Shown here piece after piece: positions 16,648-24,579 of a DNA stretch of 64,000 bases; position 1 is the stretch's first letter; the number at the start of each line of letters is the position of its first letter. Location of the stretch: positions 1 to 64,000 of the forward strand of contig NZ_JAFCJT010000027.1 in assembly GCF_018130785.1 (NCBI RefSeq), read 5' to 3'. This DNA comes from Bradyrhizobium liaoningense (lineage in GTDB: Bacteria; Pseudomonadota; Alphaproteobacteria; Rhizobiales; Xanthobacteraceae). The position numbers and the translations under genes are program-made. The notes under the pieces were generated by a model. That model was given only the letters and a program-made list of their open reading frames with translations, was not told the origin of the DNA and searched no databases.

Positions 16648-18279
16648 TTACTGGGCCATTGCCGAGGTGTTGCTCTTGCGAAGTCTGTCGAGATCCTCAT
16701 CAACCGCCAGAGCCATCGGCGTATTCCGCGGCGTCATCCGGTACGTCTGCAAAGAGGGTGCGGCCGCGATCAAAGCGGGCCACGCCGCCTCCGCGTCGGC
16801 GGCATGGCCGGTACGAATAAGCGACGATAGCCAGACCGCCTTGCAGACACCTATCGCAGGTGTTCGATCCATACATTCGCGGGCGAAACGCAGCGCATCC
16901 TCGTAATCCTGCACGGAATAGCGCAGCCTTGCCCCGTAGAGCGCGTAGTGTGCTGGGCGTACCGGGTTCCAGGAGATCGCCTTCTCGAAGGCTGCAATCG
17001 CTGCCTGGGTTCGACCGGCATAATGCAATGCACCGGCGAGGGCGACCCAGTTGTCCGGATCGCCAGGGCCGAGCTCGATCGCCCGCTCGGCCGCGCTCAC
17101 CGCAGACTCAGGGTCCTGACCTGCGTCGGTTACCAAGGACAGCACTCGCCACGAACTGGCACGCAGCGGGTCCAGCGCAATCGCGCGCCTGACGTCGGCG
17201 ATCGCCTGCGGCAAGTCCTGACGACTGAGCCCAGGATCGTGATGGCCAAAAATCAGCATCTTCTTCACCAGTCCAAGTCCCGTCCACGCGGGCGCGTAGT
17301 TCGGATCAAGGCGGACTGCCAGTTCGAGTTCCTGCCGAGCTGAGCGGAGGCTCTCGGAACTTGGTACCATGGTCAGCGCAAGCGTGCGCAGCACGCGCGC
17401 ATGCACATCAAGCGAGGCCGGCGCGCGGCTCCGTAACGCCGCCCGGTCCGACTCGCGCACGGTTGCACCAAGTGAGGCGCTGATCCGAGAGATCAACGTT
17501 TCAGTAACGTCGGGCAGGTCCTGCGCGGTGGGCTCGAACCGGCCGCTCCAGACAATGCGGCTGTTGCCGGAATCGATCAATTGCACGTGGAGCTGCAGCC
17601 GGTCGCCGCGTCTCTCCGCGCTGCCATCAACAAGGTAGCGAGCGTGGGTCATCGCGGCGATCTGCGCCGGCGACAAGTTCTTACCGCTAAGTTCGGCCGT
17701 GGCGAGGGTTGAGACGATGTGCAGGTCGGGGTTGCGCGCAAGTTCGGAGGCAATCATGTAGGCTAACCCGTTGCCGTCCGGACTGCCTTCCTGAGAGGTG
17801 TCGAGTACGCGCAGGGGCAGAACTGCAACGTCGGCCACCATCCTGTTGTGTACCTTGAGGGGCCCGGAGCCGGCGCCGAGCAGTAGAAGTTGCCAGACCA
17901 GCACAATCGCGACTGCCACCATCGCAAGGGCGGCGGCCAGGCGATAGAATCTTCGCACATCGCGCGGCGCCGTGTCGGCCGCGTCAGCGATCAGAAGGTA
18001 ACCACGTCGTGGCATCGTCCGCACGACTTGCTGCCGGCTGTCACCGAGCGCGCGCCGGATCTCGACCACGCATTGCACGAGCGAGTCGTCGGTGACCGAA
18101 ACGCCCGGCCACACTCGCGCACCGAGATCTGGTTTTGTAACCAGCTCTCCGGGACGGCGCCCCAATTCAAGCAAAACTGCCAGAGCCTGAGGCCGCAGCT
18201 CAACGGCCTGGCCGTGCCGGTCAAATAACTGCGCCTGATCCAAATTGAGCGTGTATCCGTTCAGCCGCAGGCAGGTCAT
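16648..18279 (-). CDS. Membrane-bound winged-helix regulator with TPR repeats (CadC-like)
   Basis: The 543-residue protein has an OmpR/PhoB-type winged helix at the N-terminus (about residues 1-95, with VELRPQALAVLLELGRRPGEL and DDSLVQCVVEIRRALGD), one membrane helix (about 110-135), and a C-terminal region with several TPR-like helices (from about 290) in the periplasm or cytoplasm depending on topology. This is the architecture of CadC-like one-component regulators. I chose ATG 18279, which has GGGAGG 6-8 bases before it. ATG 18297 lacks a site. Its targets are unknown. It is transcribed away from the secreted-protein gene at 18542. Confidence 0.85.
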   Translation of the reverse strand: MTCLRLNGYTLNLDQAQLFDRHGQAVELRPQALAVLLELGRRPGELVTKPDLGARVWPGVSVTDDSLVQCVVEIRRALGDSRQQVVRTMPRRGYLLIADAADTAPRDVRRFYRLAAALAMVAVAIVLVWQLLLLGAGSGPLKVHNRMVADVAVLPLRVLDTSQEGSPDGNGLAYMIASELARNPDLHIVSTLATAELSGKNLSPAQIAAMTHARYLVDGSAERRGDRLQLHVQLIDSGNSRIVWSGRFEPTAQDLPDVTETLISRISASLGATVRESDRAALRSRAPASLDVHARVLRTLALTMVPSSESLRSARQELELAVRLDPNYAPAWTGLGLVKKMLIFGHHDPGLSRQDLPQAIADVRRAIALDPLRASSWRVLSLVTDAGQDPESAVSAAERAIELGPGDPDNWVALAGALHYAGRTQAAIAAFEKAISWNPVRPAHYALYGARLRYSVQDYEDALRFARECMDRTPAIGVCKAVWLSSLIRTGHAADAEAAWPALIAAAPSLQTYRMTPRNTPMALAVDEDLDRLRKSNTSAMAQ

Positions 18280-18541
18280 GCGCACACCTCCCGCCATTGA
18301 TCTTAGCGGACCGGAAAGTGCGTCTCAAGGCAGCGGCAGAGCCCGATTTCGTCCTTTATCGTGCCTTTTCGTACGGTTTTCCCGCAGACCTGCACTACGT
18401 TGACAACCGGAGAGCCGCTGCCCTGAGCCCGCGGTAACCGAATAACGCGATACCGAGAAAGCCGCACCGCGCTCACAGGGCGCGGAGTGTGTCCAGTGCA
18501 CAACAGCAGACGGTGGACTCTTTCTTCTCGCGAGATTGCAA

Positions 18542-19318
18542 ATGCGGAAGAGATTTTCGATAGCCATCACAGCGGGAAGGGCGCATTGCGGCGGAGTCGA
18601 CCGTCATTCGCGCGCGCGCCGGGGCAGCCGCTACTTCGTTGTGGCGATACTCTGCGCGGCCTGCATCGTCCAGTTCGCAACCAATCCGGCGTGGGCTCAA
18701 TGCACGGCTCGCGATGTCTTGCAAAACCAGCTGAAGCTCAAGACGCGCCCCGCCAAAGTGTCCCAGCAACTCATTCAGTCCGGCCGCGACGTGGCGACAT
18801 GGAAGACCATTACCATTGGCACCTTCGCTGATCCGCTTGGACTGCGCAATAAACTGGACGGCATGGGCTGCGGTATCGGTGGGCAGGCCGCTGAAATACT
18901 TGCTCGACCGACATTCATCCTTGGCTCTCGCAAGACAGACGTGGAGCTTGTCCTCGTATCGCCAGCCCAGCTTGGATTCACGTCCGATACTGTGACCTTG
19001 GCTGATGTTTACGCACGTGCTCGACAGTTCGGATTCGAACTCGCAGCAGCCGAAGTCGGCCCGCAATTGCGCATCCAATATCTTGACCAGCCTATCGGTG
19101 AATTTCTCATCATCGGAATGGAGCCAATCAAGACGTGGAGTGGCGAGCCGATTGTTCTGAATGTAGCAAATGGCGGCGCCGGATTGATCCTCATCGGCCA
19201 GGACGGCAGAGCCCGTTCCGAAATACACGTGACATCTCGGTTCGTCTTCGCGCGCTCGCATCAATCCGCACCCGACGCTGGACCGATCGATCAGGCCGCG
19301 GCGTTTCTGCCACCATGA
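18542..19318 (+). CDS. Secreted hypothetical protein with an AEVGPQL signature
   Basis: The protein of about 258 residues begins with a positively charged stretch and a hydrophobic signal segment (VVAILCAACIVQFATNPAWA, cut near residue 51). The mature part has paired glycine-rich and cysteine-containing segments (GMGCGIGGQAAEIL), then a region with YARARQFGFELAAAEVGPQL and IGEFLIIGMEPI. The AEVGPQLR-Y pattern followed by a GEFL-x-x-GMEPI stretch is one I associate with uncharacterised bacterial proteins. I cannot name the domain or a function. The long N-terminus leaves some doubt about the start. The DUF1194 gene follows 25 bases after the stop, so the two are probably co-expressed. Confidence 0.6.
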   Translation: MRKRFSIAITAGRAHCGGVDRHSRARRGSRYFVVAILCAACIVQFATNPAWAQCTARDVLQNQLKLKTRPAKVSQQLIQSGRDVATWKTITIGTFADPLGLRNKLDGMGCGIGGQAAEILARPTFILGSRKTDVELVLVSPAQLGFTSDTVTLADVYARARQFGFELAAAEVGPQLRIQYLDQPIGEFLIIGMEPIKTWSGEPIVLNVANGGAGLILIGQDGRARSEIHVTSRFVFARSHQSAPDAGPIDQAAAFLPP

Positions 19319-19343
19319 AGCGGAATCAAGCAGTGAGGCCACC

Positions 19344-20183
19344 ATGCTTCATCGTGTCTTCATCGCAGCGGCATTGATCGCCGGAGCGATCGCCGGAGTT
19401 GAAGTCGCCAACACGGCCGCCCTCAATTCGGGGTACCGAGTGGTTGCCGGCAGCAAGCAGCCATCGGTCGATGTCGAACTCGTTCTTGCTGTAGATGTCT
19501 CCTATTCAATGGATCCTGGCGAGCTTTTGCTTCAGCGCGAGGGTTACGCGGAGGCCATCGTTTCCAACGAATTTCTCCAGGCGCTCAAGGCCGGGCCGAA
19601 CCGAAGGTTGGCCCTGGCCTATGTCGAATGGTCTGGACTGAACGATCAGAAAATCATCGTGCCGTGGAGATTGATCGACAGCCACGAATCTGCAGCTGCG
19701 GTGGCGGCGGAAATCGCGAAAGCGCCGGTTCGCATGGGCTCACGCACCTCGATCTCCGGCGCGATAAATTTCGCATTGCCGCTGTTCGATGCGGATCCGT
19801 ATCGTGGGCTGCGGCGTGTGATCGACGTTTCCGGCGATGGCGTGAACAACGACGGAAGCCCAGTTACCATCGCACGTGATGCGGCGCTGGCAAGGGGCAT
19901 TACCATCAACGGATTGCCGATCATGCTCGAAGGAAGGCTTCCGTCGCAAATGGACATCGATGACCTCGATCTCTATTTCGAGGATTGCGTGATTGGCGGG
20001 TCAGGCTCGTTCATGGTGGCGATCAGAAGCCGTGACGGGTTCAAGGAGGCGATCCGAACAAAACTCGTGCTCGAGGTTGCCGGCGGCTTGCCCAGGGACC
20101 GGTTCGTTTCGGTGACCGAAAGGGAGCCGCGAATATCCTGCCTCATTGGTGAGGCAATATGGGCAAAGCGAAGCCGGTGGTGA
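19344..20183 (+). CDS. DUF1194 vWA-like secreted protein
   Basis: A 279-residue DUF1194 protein with a hydrophobic signal segment at the N-terminus (about residues 1-28). The metal-site motif DxSxS is intact as LAVDVSYSMD (about residues 48-57), followed by vWA-like segments (RRLALAYVEWSG, RTSISGAINFALPLFD, and VIDVSGDGVNNDG). DUF1194 proteins are predicted periplasmic binding or scaffold proteins. No enzyme activity is expected. It starts 25 bases after the preceding secreted-protein gene with the same orientation, so it may act with it. Confidence 0.85.
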   Translation: MLHRVFIAAALIAGAIAGVEVANTAALNSGYRVVAGSKQPSVDVELVLAVDVSYSMDPGELLLQREGYAEAIVSNEFLQALKAGPNRRLALAYVEWSGLNDQKIIVPWRLIDSHESAAAVAAEIAKAPVRMGSRTSISGAINFALPLFDADPYRGLRRVIDVSGDGVNNDGSPVTIARDAALARGITINGLPIMLEGRLPSQMDIDDLDLYFEDCVIGGSGSFMVAIRSRDGFKEAIRTKLVLEVAGGLPRDRFVSVTEREPRISCLIGEAIWAKRSRW

Positions 20184-20533
20184 GCGCTTCGATGCCTGTT
20201 TGGAAGGCGCACAGCTCGATCCGCGTTGAACGAGCGTAGTAGGTCTGTTCATGGCCCGTAGCTGACCATCCCTGCGAGCACAAACCTCCTGCAAGATGCC
20301 GTCAGCTTTTGACCCCGTTGCGCACCTCGGCCAACGATCGCCGCTACCTCTGGAATCGCCGCCGCCGAGTAGTGTTCGGGGGTGACGAAACAAAATCTGC
20401 CGGGATGAAACCATTTTCCGGCCTTCACGAAGGCATGGTGAAACAGTCGGACGTTTAAAAGCAGCATTGGAAGCGATGGGCAAAGGGGAACTGCACAAAG
20501 AACGATGATCGCCGCGGGGCGGGGAGCGAGGCC
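20184..20533. other. 350-base non-coding gap with repeat copy 3
   Basis: This stretch contains the third copy of the local repeat (20253-20315) and the promoter region of the 20534 gene. No frame in it has coding character, and no other element is apparent. Confidence 0.5.
20253..20315. repeat. Three-copy dispersed repeat, copy 3 (internally deleted)
   Basis: Starts GGCCCGTAGCTGACCATCC like copies 1 and 2, but lacks about 45 internal bases between the GAGCAC and the CCTCCTGCAAGATGCC segments. It ends GTCAGCTTTTGACCC. Confidence 0.75.
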
Positions 20534-20914
20534 ATGTCACAGATCCGCAAACCTTTTTTGGGCGCTCTCGCGACCGCATTGACGATCGGTGCCGTGCAAT
20601 TCGCGTCAGGTCACGACCTTGGAGACCGCTGGCAGGCGGGCGCTGAACAGCCAAGTCAGATCGTCAATCGCGCCGGCAAGGCAGATCATCTTGCTGCCTC
20701 CAAGCCGTTCGCAGTCCAGACGAAAACGGTTTCTCTGCGCTTGAACGATCAAGCCGATACATCGGTCCTGATCCGTATTCCATCTGCGCAGGCCCACATC
20801 ACCAAGACGCCGCTGTGGAATCCGAGCCGTAAGCCGACAGTCGCCTGCGAGCCCATGGTCAGCACGCTCACGGAAGTCGCAAGGCTCCTGCAGCCCGGCC
20901 GTTGCGTGACCTGA
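20534..20914 (+). CDS. Small secreted hypothetical protein
   Basis: The 126-residue protein has a signal peptide (KPFLGALATALTIGAVQFASG, cut near residue 26) and a hydrophilic mature part. It ends ACEPMVSTLTEVARLLQPG and RCVT, a tail I associate with a group of small secreted proteins in Bradyrhizobium and relatives. Two cysteines in this tail could form a disulfide. The ribosome site GGGGAGCGAGG precedes ATG 20534. No function is assigned. It is a lone gene followed by about 270 bases with no supported feature. Confidence 0.65.
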   Translation: MSQIRKPFLGALATALTIGAVQFASGHDLGDRWQAGAEQPSQIVNRAGKADHLAASKPFAVQTKTVSLRLNDQADTSVLIRIPSAQAHITKTPLWNPSRKPTVACEPMVSTLTEVARLLQPGRCVT

Positions 20915-21183
20915 TCGACCCAATCCGCTTTCCGGGGTGAGGCGGATAGGTCTGTGAAGCTCTTTGATGTCGTGCTTTGACCCGAAGCAGGTTTGAACTC
21001 TCGGGAGGCTGCCCCGTCCCAGCGGCTCGGCTTCTTGGGTCCGAAGGGAAGTTGTTGGCGGTCATTCCAAGCGGCGCTCCTGACCCGTGGCGGAAACACA
21101 CGGGCTATAATCCACCTTGCGCGTTGCGACCTTCCTTCGCGGCTCATGAGCGGAGACGCGGGTGGATCGTGCCGTCGCGCCGG

Positions 21184-22227
21184 TCAGGCGGCGCGCTGGC
21201 TGCGTCGCGAGGAGGGATCCGGGCACAGCACGAGCTTGCCCTCGAGACCGCCAGCCTCGAGGCGGCGGTGAGCATCGGCGACCTCGTCGAAGGAGATCCG
21301 CTCGGCGATGCGCGGCCGGATGGCACCTTCTGCCAGAAGCCCGAACAGTTCCTCCAAATCCTCCTTGAACCAGGTGGGATGGCGAGCCCGCATGGCATTT
21401 ACCGAGTAAAAGCGGGCTCGCTTGCCGTCGGGCAACAATCTCCACAGGTAGAGGCGTGCGATCTCCATCACGATAGGGAGCATTCGACGCTGTGCCTGCA
21501 CGCTCGCCGAGAACCCGATGGCACAGAGCAGGCCACCTGGCTTGAGCGCCGCGTATGAGCGGCGATAGCCGTCTTCGCCAACGCCGTCGACGACGACGTC
21601 GAACCCGCCCGGCAGTACCCGCGTGAAGTCCTCATGCTTGTAGTCGATCGGGATTGCCCCCAGGTCTCGGACGAGCGCCATGTGCTCGCCGCGCACCGTG
21701 CCCCACAGTTCGAGGCCGGCCAGCCTCCCGAGCACGAGCAGCGCCTGGCCGACTGCGCCGGCGGCTCCGTGCACGAGCACTCGTTGGCCTGGCTGGACCT
21801 GGGCCACACGGTGCAGAAGCTGGTGCGCGGTCGTCCAGCTCAAGATCAGCGTGGCCGCCTCGGCCGCGTCTACGCCCACCGGCACACGGGCCACGTCGTT
21901 CGCACGAAGCGTGCGATACTCGGCGTTTGACCCGACCACCGTCATGTCGGCCACGCGGTCGCCGATCTGAAAGTCGTGCACGCCTTCGCCGAGCTGATCG
22001 ATCGCCCCCACCACGTCGTAGCCCATGACGAACGGCGGCCGGAGCCGCATCGTTTGCGGGTATAGATGGCGCCTGATCAACACCTCGGTGTAGTTGAGGC
22101 TCGATGCGAGCACGCGAACGCGCACCTCGCCCGGGCCGGCGGTCGGCGGGCGAGCGTCGACGACCTCCAGTCTCTCGGGATCACCGAAGCGGCTGACTTG
22201 AACAACTCGATTGCGCTGCTCCATCAT
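21184..22227 (-). CDS. Medium-chain dehydrogenase/reductase, quinone-oxidoreductase-like
   Basis: The 347-residue MDR protein has an N-terminal catalytic domain (RPPTAGPGEVRVRVLASSLNY near residues 24-44) and a nucleotide-binding Rossmann core with VLVHGAAGAVGQALLVLG (about 148-165). The zinc ligands of alcohol dehydrogenases are absent (no GHE or four-cysteine lobe), which points to a zinc-free quinone/enone reductase using NADPH. I chose ATG 22227 (MMEQRNRV), preceded by GGAGA. FixK box 3 lies 72 bases upstream, so it may respond to low oxygen. Substrate is not predictable. Confidence 0.88.
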   Translation of the reverse strand: MMEQRNRVVQVSRFGDPERLEVVDARPPTAGPGEVRVRVLASSLNYTEVLIRRHLYPQTMRLRPPFVMGYDVVGAIDQLGEGVHDFQIGDRVADMTVVGSNAEYRTLRANDVARVPVGVDAAEAATLILSWTTAHQLLHRVAQVQPGQRVLVHGAAGAVGQALLVLGRLAGLELWGTVRGEHMALVRDLGAIPIDYKHEDFTRVLPGGFDVVVDGVGEDGYRRSYAALKPGGLLCAIGFSASVQAQRRMLPIVMEIARLYLWRLLPDGKRARFYSVNAMRARHPTWFKEDLEELFGLLAEGAIRPRIAERISFDEVADAHRRLEAGGLEGKLVLCPDPSSRRSQRAA

Positions 22228-22298
22228 GGGCGATCTCCATGCAATGCCGCAATTCAGCGCACGAACGAGCAGACTGCCGCCAGGCTGCAAAAATGAAA

Positions 22299-22312
22299 TT
22301 GATCCAGATCAA
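22299..22312. promoter_or_regulatory. FixK/FNR-type box 3 (TTGAT-N4-ATCAA)
   Basis: TTGATCCAGATCAA lies between two divergent genes, 72 bases before the MDR start (22227) and 87 before the barrel-protein start (22399). As a symmetrical site it could serve either gene, or both. Regulation is inferred from the perfect consensus. Confidence 0.75.
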
Positions 22313-22398
22313 GCTTGAGGCTGCACGGTCTGGAATTCTGCTCGGGCTAAATGACCAACCGGGTTATTTGGCGCCATCATTTTTCATTGGAGGGGAAT

Positions 22399-22710
22399 AT
22401 GCCTGAAGTTGTTATGCAGTTCGTTTCGCATCCAAGACCCGGTAGCGATCTCGCGACCGTCTTGCAGCTCGCAAAGGACGGCGCAATACTTTGGAGGAAA
22501 CACGGCGCCGATGTCAGCTATTGGTCGGTGATCGGTGGCGAAGTCGGGAACTACGCCTTCGTCGCTCGCTTCGATAGTGTAGAAGCTTATGGGCGCACCT
22601 TGGCGTCACTGGGTGCCGATCCAGCTTTCGCGGAATTCCAAGCCAAGCGGCTAAAGGCTGGGCAATCCGATTGGGTACGCTCCAACATTGCCATCCAGGT
22701 TGATATTTGA
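22399..22710 (+). CDS. Small dimeric alpha/beta-barrel protein
   Basis: The 103-residue protein has the two-repeat look of a dimeric alpha/beta barrel, as in antibiotic-biosynthesis-monooxygenase or NIPSNAP-like proteins: a strand-helix half with MPEVVMQFVSHP, then SYWSVIGGEVGNYAFVARF and a helix with EAYGRTLASLGADPAFAEF. No catalytic residues can be assigned. ATG 22399 follows GGAGGGG. A terminator with a UUCG loop lies 22 bases after the stop, so the gene is a single-gene transcript, probably from FixK box 3. Function is unknown. Confidence 0.72.
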   Translation: MPEVVMQFVSHPRPGSDLATVLQLAKDGAILWRKHGADVSYWSVIGGEVGNYAFVARFDSVEAYGRTLASLGADPAFAEFQAKRLKAGQSDWVRSNIAIQVDI

Positions 22711-22731
22711 CGGAACGCCTTTCCCGAGTGC

Positions 22732-22756
22732 GAGACCGCCTTCGGGCGGTCTCTTG
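22732..22756 (+). terminator. Rho-independent terminator after the barrel-protein gene
   Basis: GAGACCGCC (22732-22740), TTCG loop, GGCGGTCTC (22745-22753) and then TTGCTTG. The nine-pair stem with a UUCG loop is strong. The T-run is short. Confidence 0.85.
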
Positions 22757-22863
22757 CTTGATCCGTGCATTTGGCCCAGCCAAGTTGCAAACAAGCGGTC
22801 GGCACAATATCGTCGATGATCCGACGCTCTTTCTGACGACCAATTTTCTCAGGAGTCAACAAT

Positions 22864-23937
22864 ATGAACGTGCTCTCAGCGCCCAGCGGGATAGATCGCC
22901 CTCCGGGGAAGATCGATATCCCATCGGCCTGGCTGGGCGCCGAGATGAAGGTCAATCCTGATCGATGGTTGATATCGCTTGCTGCCAGCGAGATCGCGGA
23001 GCTCGAGAACGCAGCCCAATCATATCTCGGCAGAAGCAAGAAAATCGCCGACATCACGAAGGAAAGCTTTCCGCTTCCCCGCTTCGGCGCGCACCTGGAA
23101 GAGCTCAAGGCAAAGCTTCTGGTTGGCCTGGGCTTCGAAGTCATACGCGGTTTGCCGGTGGCAAATTATAGCCAGGAGTTTGCCGCTACGATATTTTGCG
23201 GGGTGGGTGCGCATCTCGGATCGGCGCGGTCCCAAAATGCGGCGGGTCATATTCTTGGTCACGTCCGGGACATAGGCGCCGATGCGAGGGATCCGAACAC
23301 CCGCATTTATCAAACGTCGGAGCGGCAAACATTCCACACGGATTCGTCCGACGTGGTTGGACTATTATGCATTCGCGAGGCCATGGAGGGAGGCGATTCT
23401 CTCCTCGTCAGTACGTCGGCCATCTACAACGAGATGTTCGACAGACGTCCCGATCTTGCCGCCCTCCTGTTCGATCCAATCGCGACAGACCGGCGCGGCG
23501 AGGTGCCGGAGAACGAAAAGCCATATCTTGAAATCCCTGTGCTGAATTGGCATGCGGGGTTTTTAACCGGGTTCTATCAGCGCCAGTATATCGACAGTGC
23601 GCAGCGCTTTCCCGATGCGCCAAGATTGACGCCAGCTCACGTCGAGGCGCTCGATCTCTTCGACGCGCTCGCAAATGATCCCGCGCTGCATTTTGGCATG
23701 CGGCTTCAGCCGGGTGACATGCAGTTCGTTTACAATCATGCTTTGCTGCATGATCGGACCGGATTCCGCGATTGGCCCAACGCAGGCCAGAAGCGTCATT
23801 TGTTGCGCCTTTGGCTCAGCATGGAAGGCGACCGGCCGCTGCCCAATTGCTTCAAGCAGCGTTATGGTTCGATCGAGATCGGCAACCGTGGCGGCATTAT
23901 CACCAAAGGGACCAGTCTGAACGTTCCGCTGGATTGA
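22864..23937 (+). CDS. TauD/TfdA-family Fe(II)/2-oxoglutarate dioxygenase
   Basis: The 357-residue protein belongs to the TauD/TfdA oxygenases. The iron-binding HxD is intact (His158, Asp160 in TFHTDSSDV), the distal His lies in YNHALLHDR (near 298), and the 2-oxoglutarate-binding Arg in KRHLLRLWLSM (near 318). The enzyme hydroxylates an unknown organic substrate with O2 and 2-oxoglutarate. The N-terminal 110 residues are longer than in TauD itself, and more like taurine-dioxygenase-like proteins of soil bacteria. ATG 22864 follows AGGAG. It is a separate transcript after the terminator at 22732. Confidence 0.88.
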   Translation: MNVLSAPSGIDRPPGKIDIPSAWLGAEMKVNPDRWLISLAASEIAELENAAQSYLGRSKKIADITKESFPLPRFGAHLEELKAKLLVGLGFEVIRGLPVANYSQEFAATIFCGVGAHLGSARSQNAAGHILGHVRDIGADARDPNTRIYQTSERQTFHTDSSDVVGLLCIREAMEGGDSLLVSTSAIYNEMFDRRPDLAALLFDPIATDRRGEVPENEKPYLEIPVLNWHAGFLTGFYQRQYIDSAQRFPDAPRLTPAHVEALDLFDALANDPALHFGMRLQPGDMQFVYNHALLHDRTGFRDWPNAGQKRHLLRLWLSMEGDRPLPNCFKQRYGSIEIGNRGGIITKGTSLNVPLD

Positions 23938-24043
23938 CGTTCGAGGCTTCCTGTGGTGTGCGTTCCTGCGCGGCAATGATCGAAGCAATTCCGACGTTGT
24001 CCGCTCGTCAGTAGCAATCCCTCGATGACCTCAACGTCACAGA

Positions 24044-24568
24044 CTACTTCGCCGCAGCCGGCGCGGTTCCCCCCGGCGGCATGATCCTGAACACGAAAGT
24101 TGAAACCTTCTCCCCGGGTTTGAATGGACCCGGGGTCTGGTTGCTGACCGGCTTCAAACTCTGGAGAAAGACCGCGATTGCCGTGGCGTCATCCGCTGTG
24201 AGTGCCGCAAAGGCGTGCCATGGCATGATCGGCGCCAGGATGCGACCGTCCGGCCGCTCACCGGCCTGTATCGCCTTCACGATCTGCTCTCGGGTCCAAC
24301 CTCCGATGCCGGTTTTCTTGTCGGGTGTGATGTTTGAACCCACAAAAACACCCTGACCAGGAATCTCGAAGCCCACATCCGAGCCGCCGAGAAAGCGAGA
24401 CATGTCCGGCTTCCCGAGGAAATAGCCCGGCGTGTGGCAGTCGTTGCAGCCGCCAATCGTAACGAGATATTTGCCGCGTGCGATCTGTGAATCGTCGCCC
24501 GCGGCCGCGATCGGAAACGCGATGATTGACGCGGTCGCGAATGCGAGACGAGCTGAAATCCGCAACAT
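24044..24568 (-). CDS. Periplasmic monoheme cytochrome c
   Basis: The 174-residue protein has a signal peptide (residues 1-23) and one heme c site CNDCH (Cys41, Cys44, His45). Met115 in LAPIMPWHAF is a plausible axial ligand. The length and the IPGQGVFVGSNITPDKKTGIGGWT region are typical of class I cytochromes c that serve as electron carriers or as subunits of dehydrogenases. It starts 11 bases after the methyltransferase stop and is therefore in the same operon, although no functional link with a methyltransferase is obvious. It ends 106 bases from the TauD gene, convergent with it. Confidence 0.88.
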   Translation of the reverse strand: MLRISARLAFATASIIAFPIAAAGDDSQIARGKYLVTIGGCNDCHTPGYFLGKPDMSRFLGGSDVGFEIPGQGVFVGSNITPDKKTGIGGWTREQIVKAIQAGERPDGRILAPIMPWHAFAALTADDATAIAVFLQSLKPVSNQTPGPFKPGEKVSTFVFRIMPPGGTAPAAAK

Positions 24569-24579
24569 GATCAGCTTCC

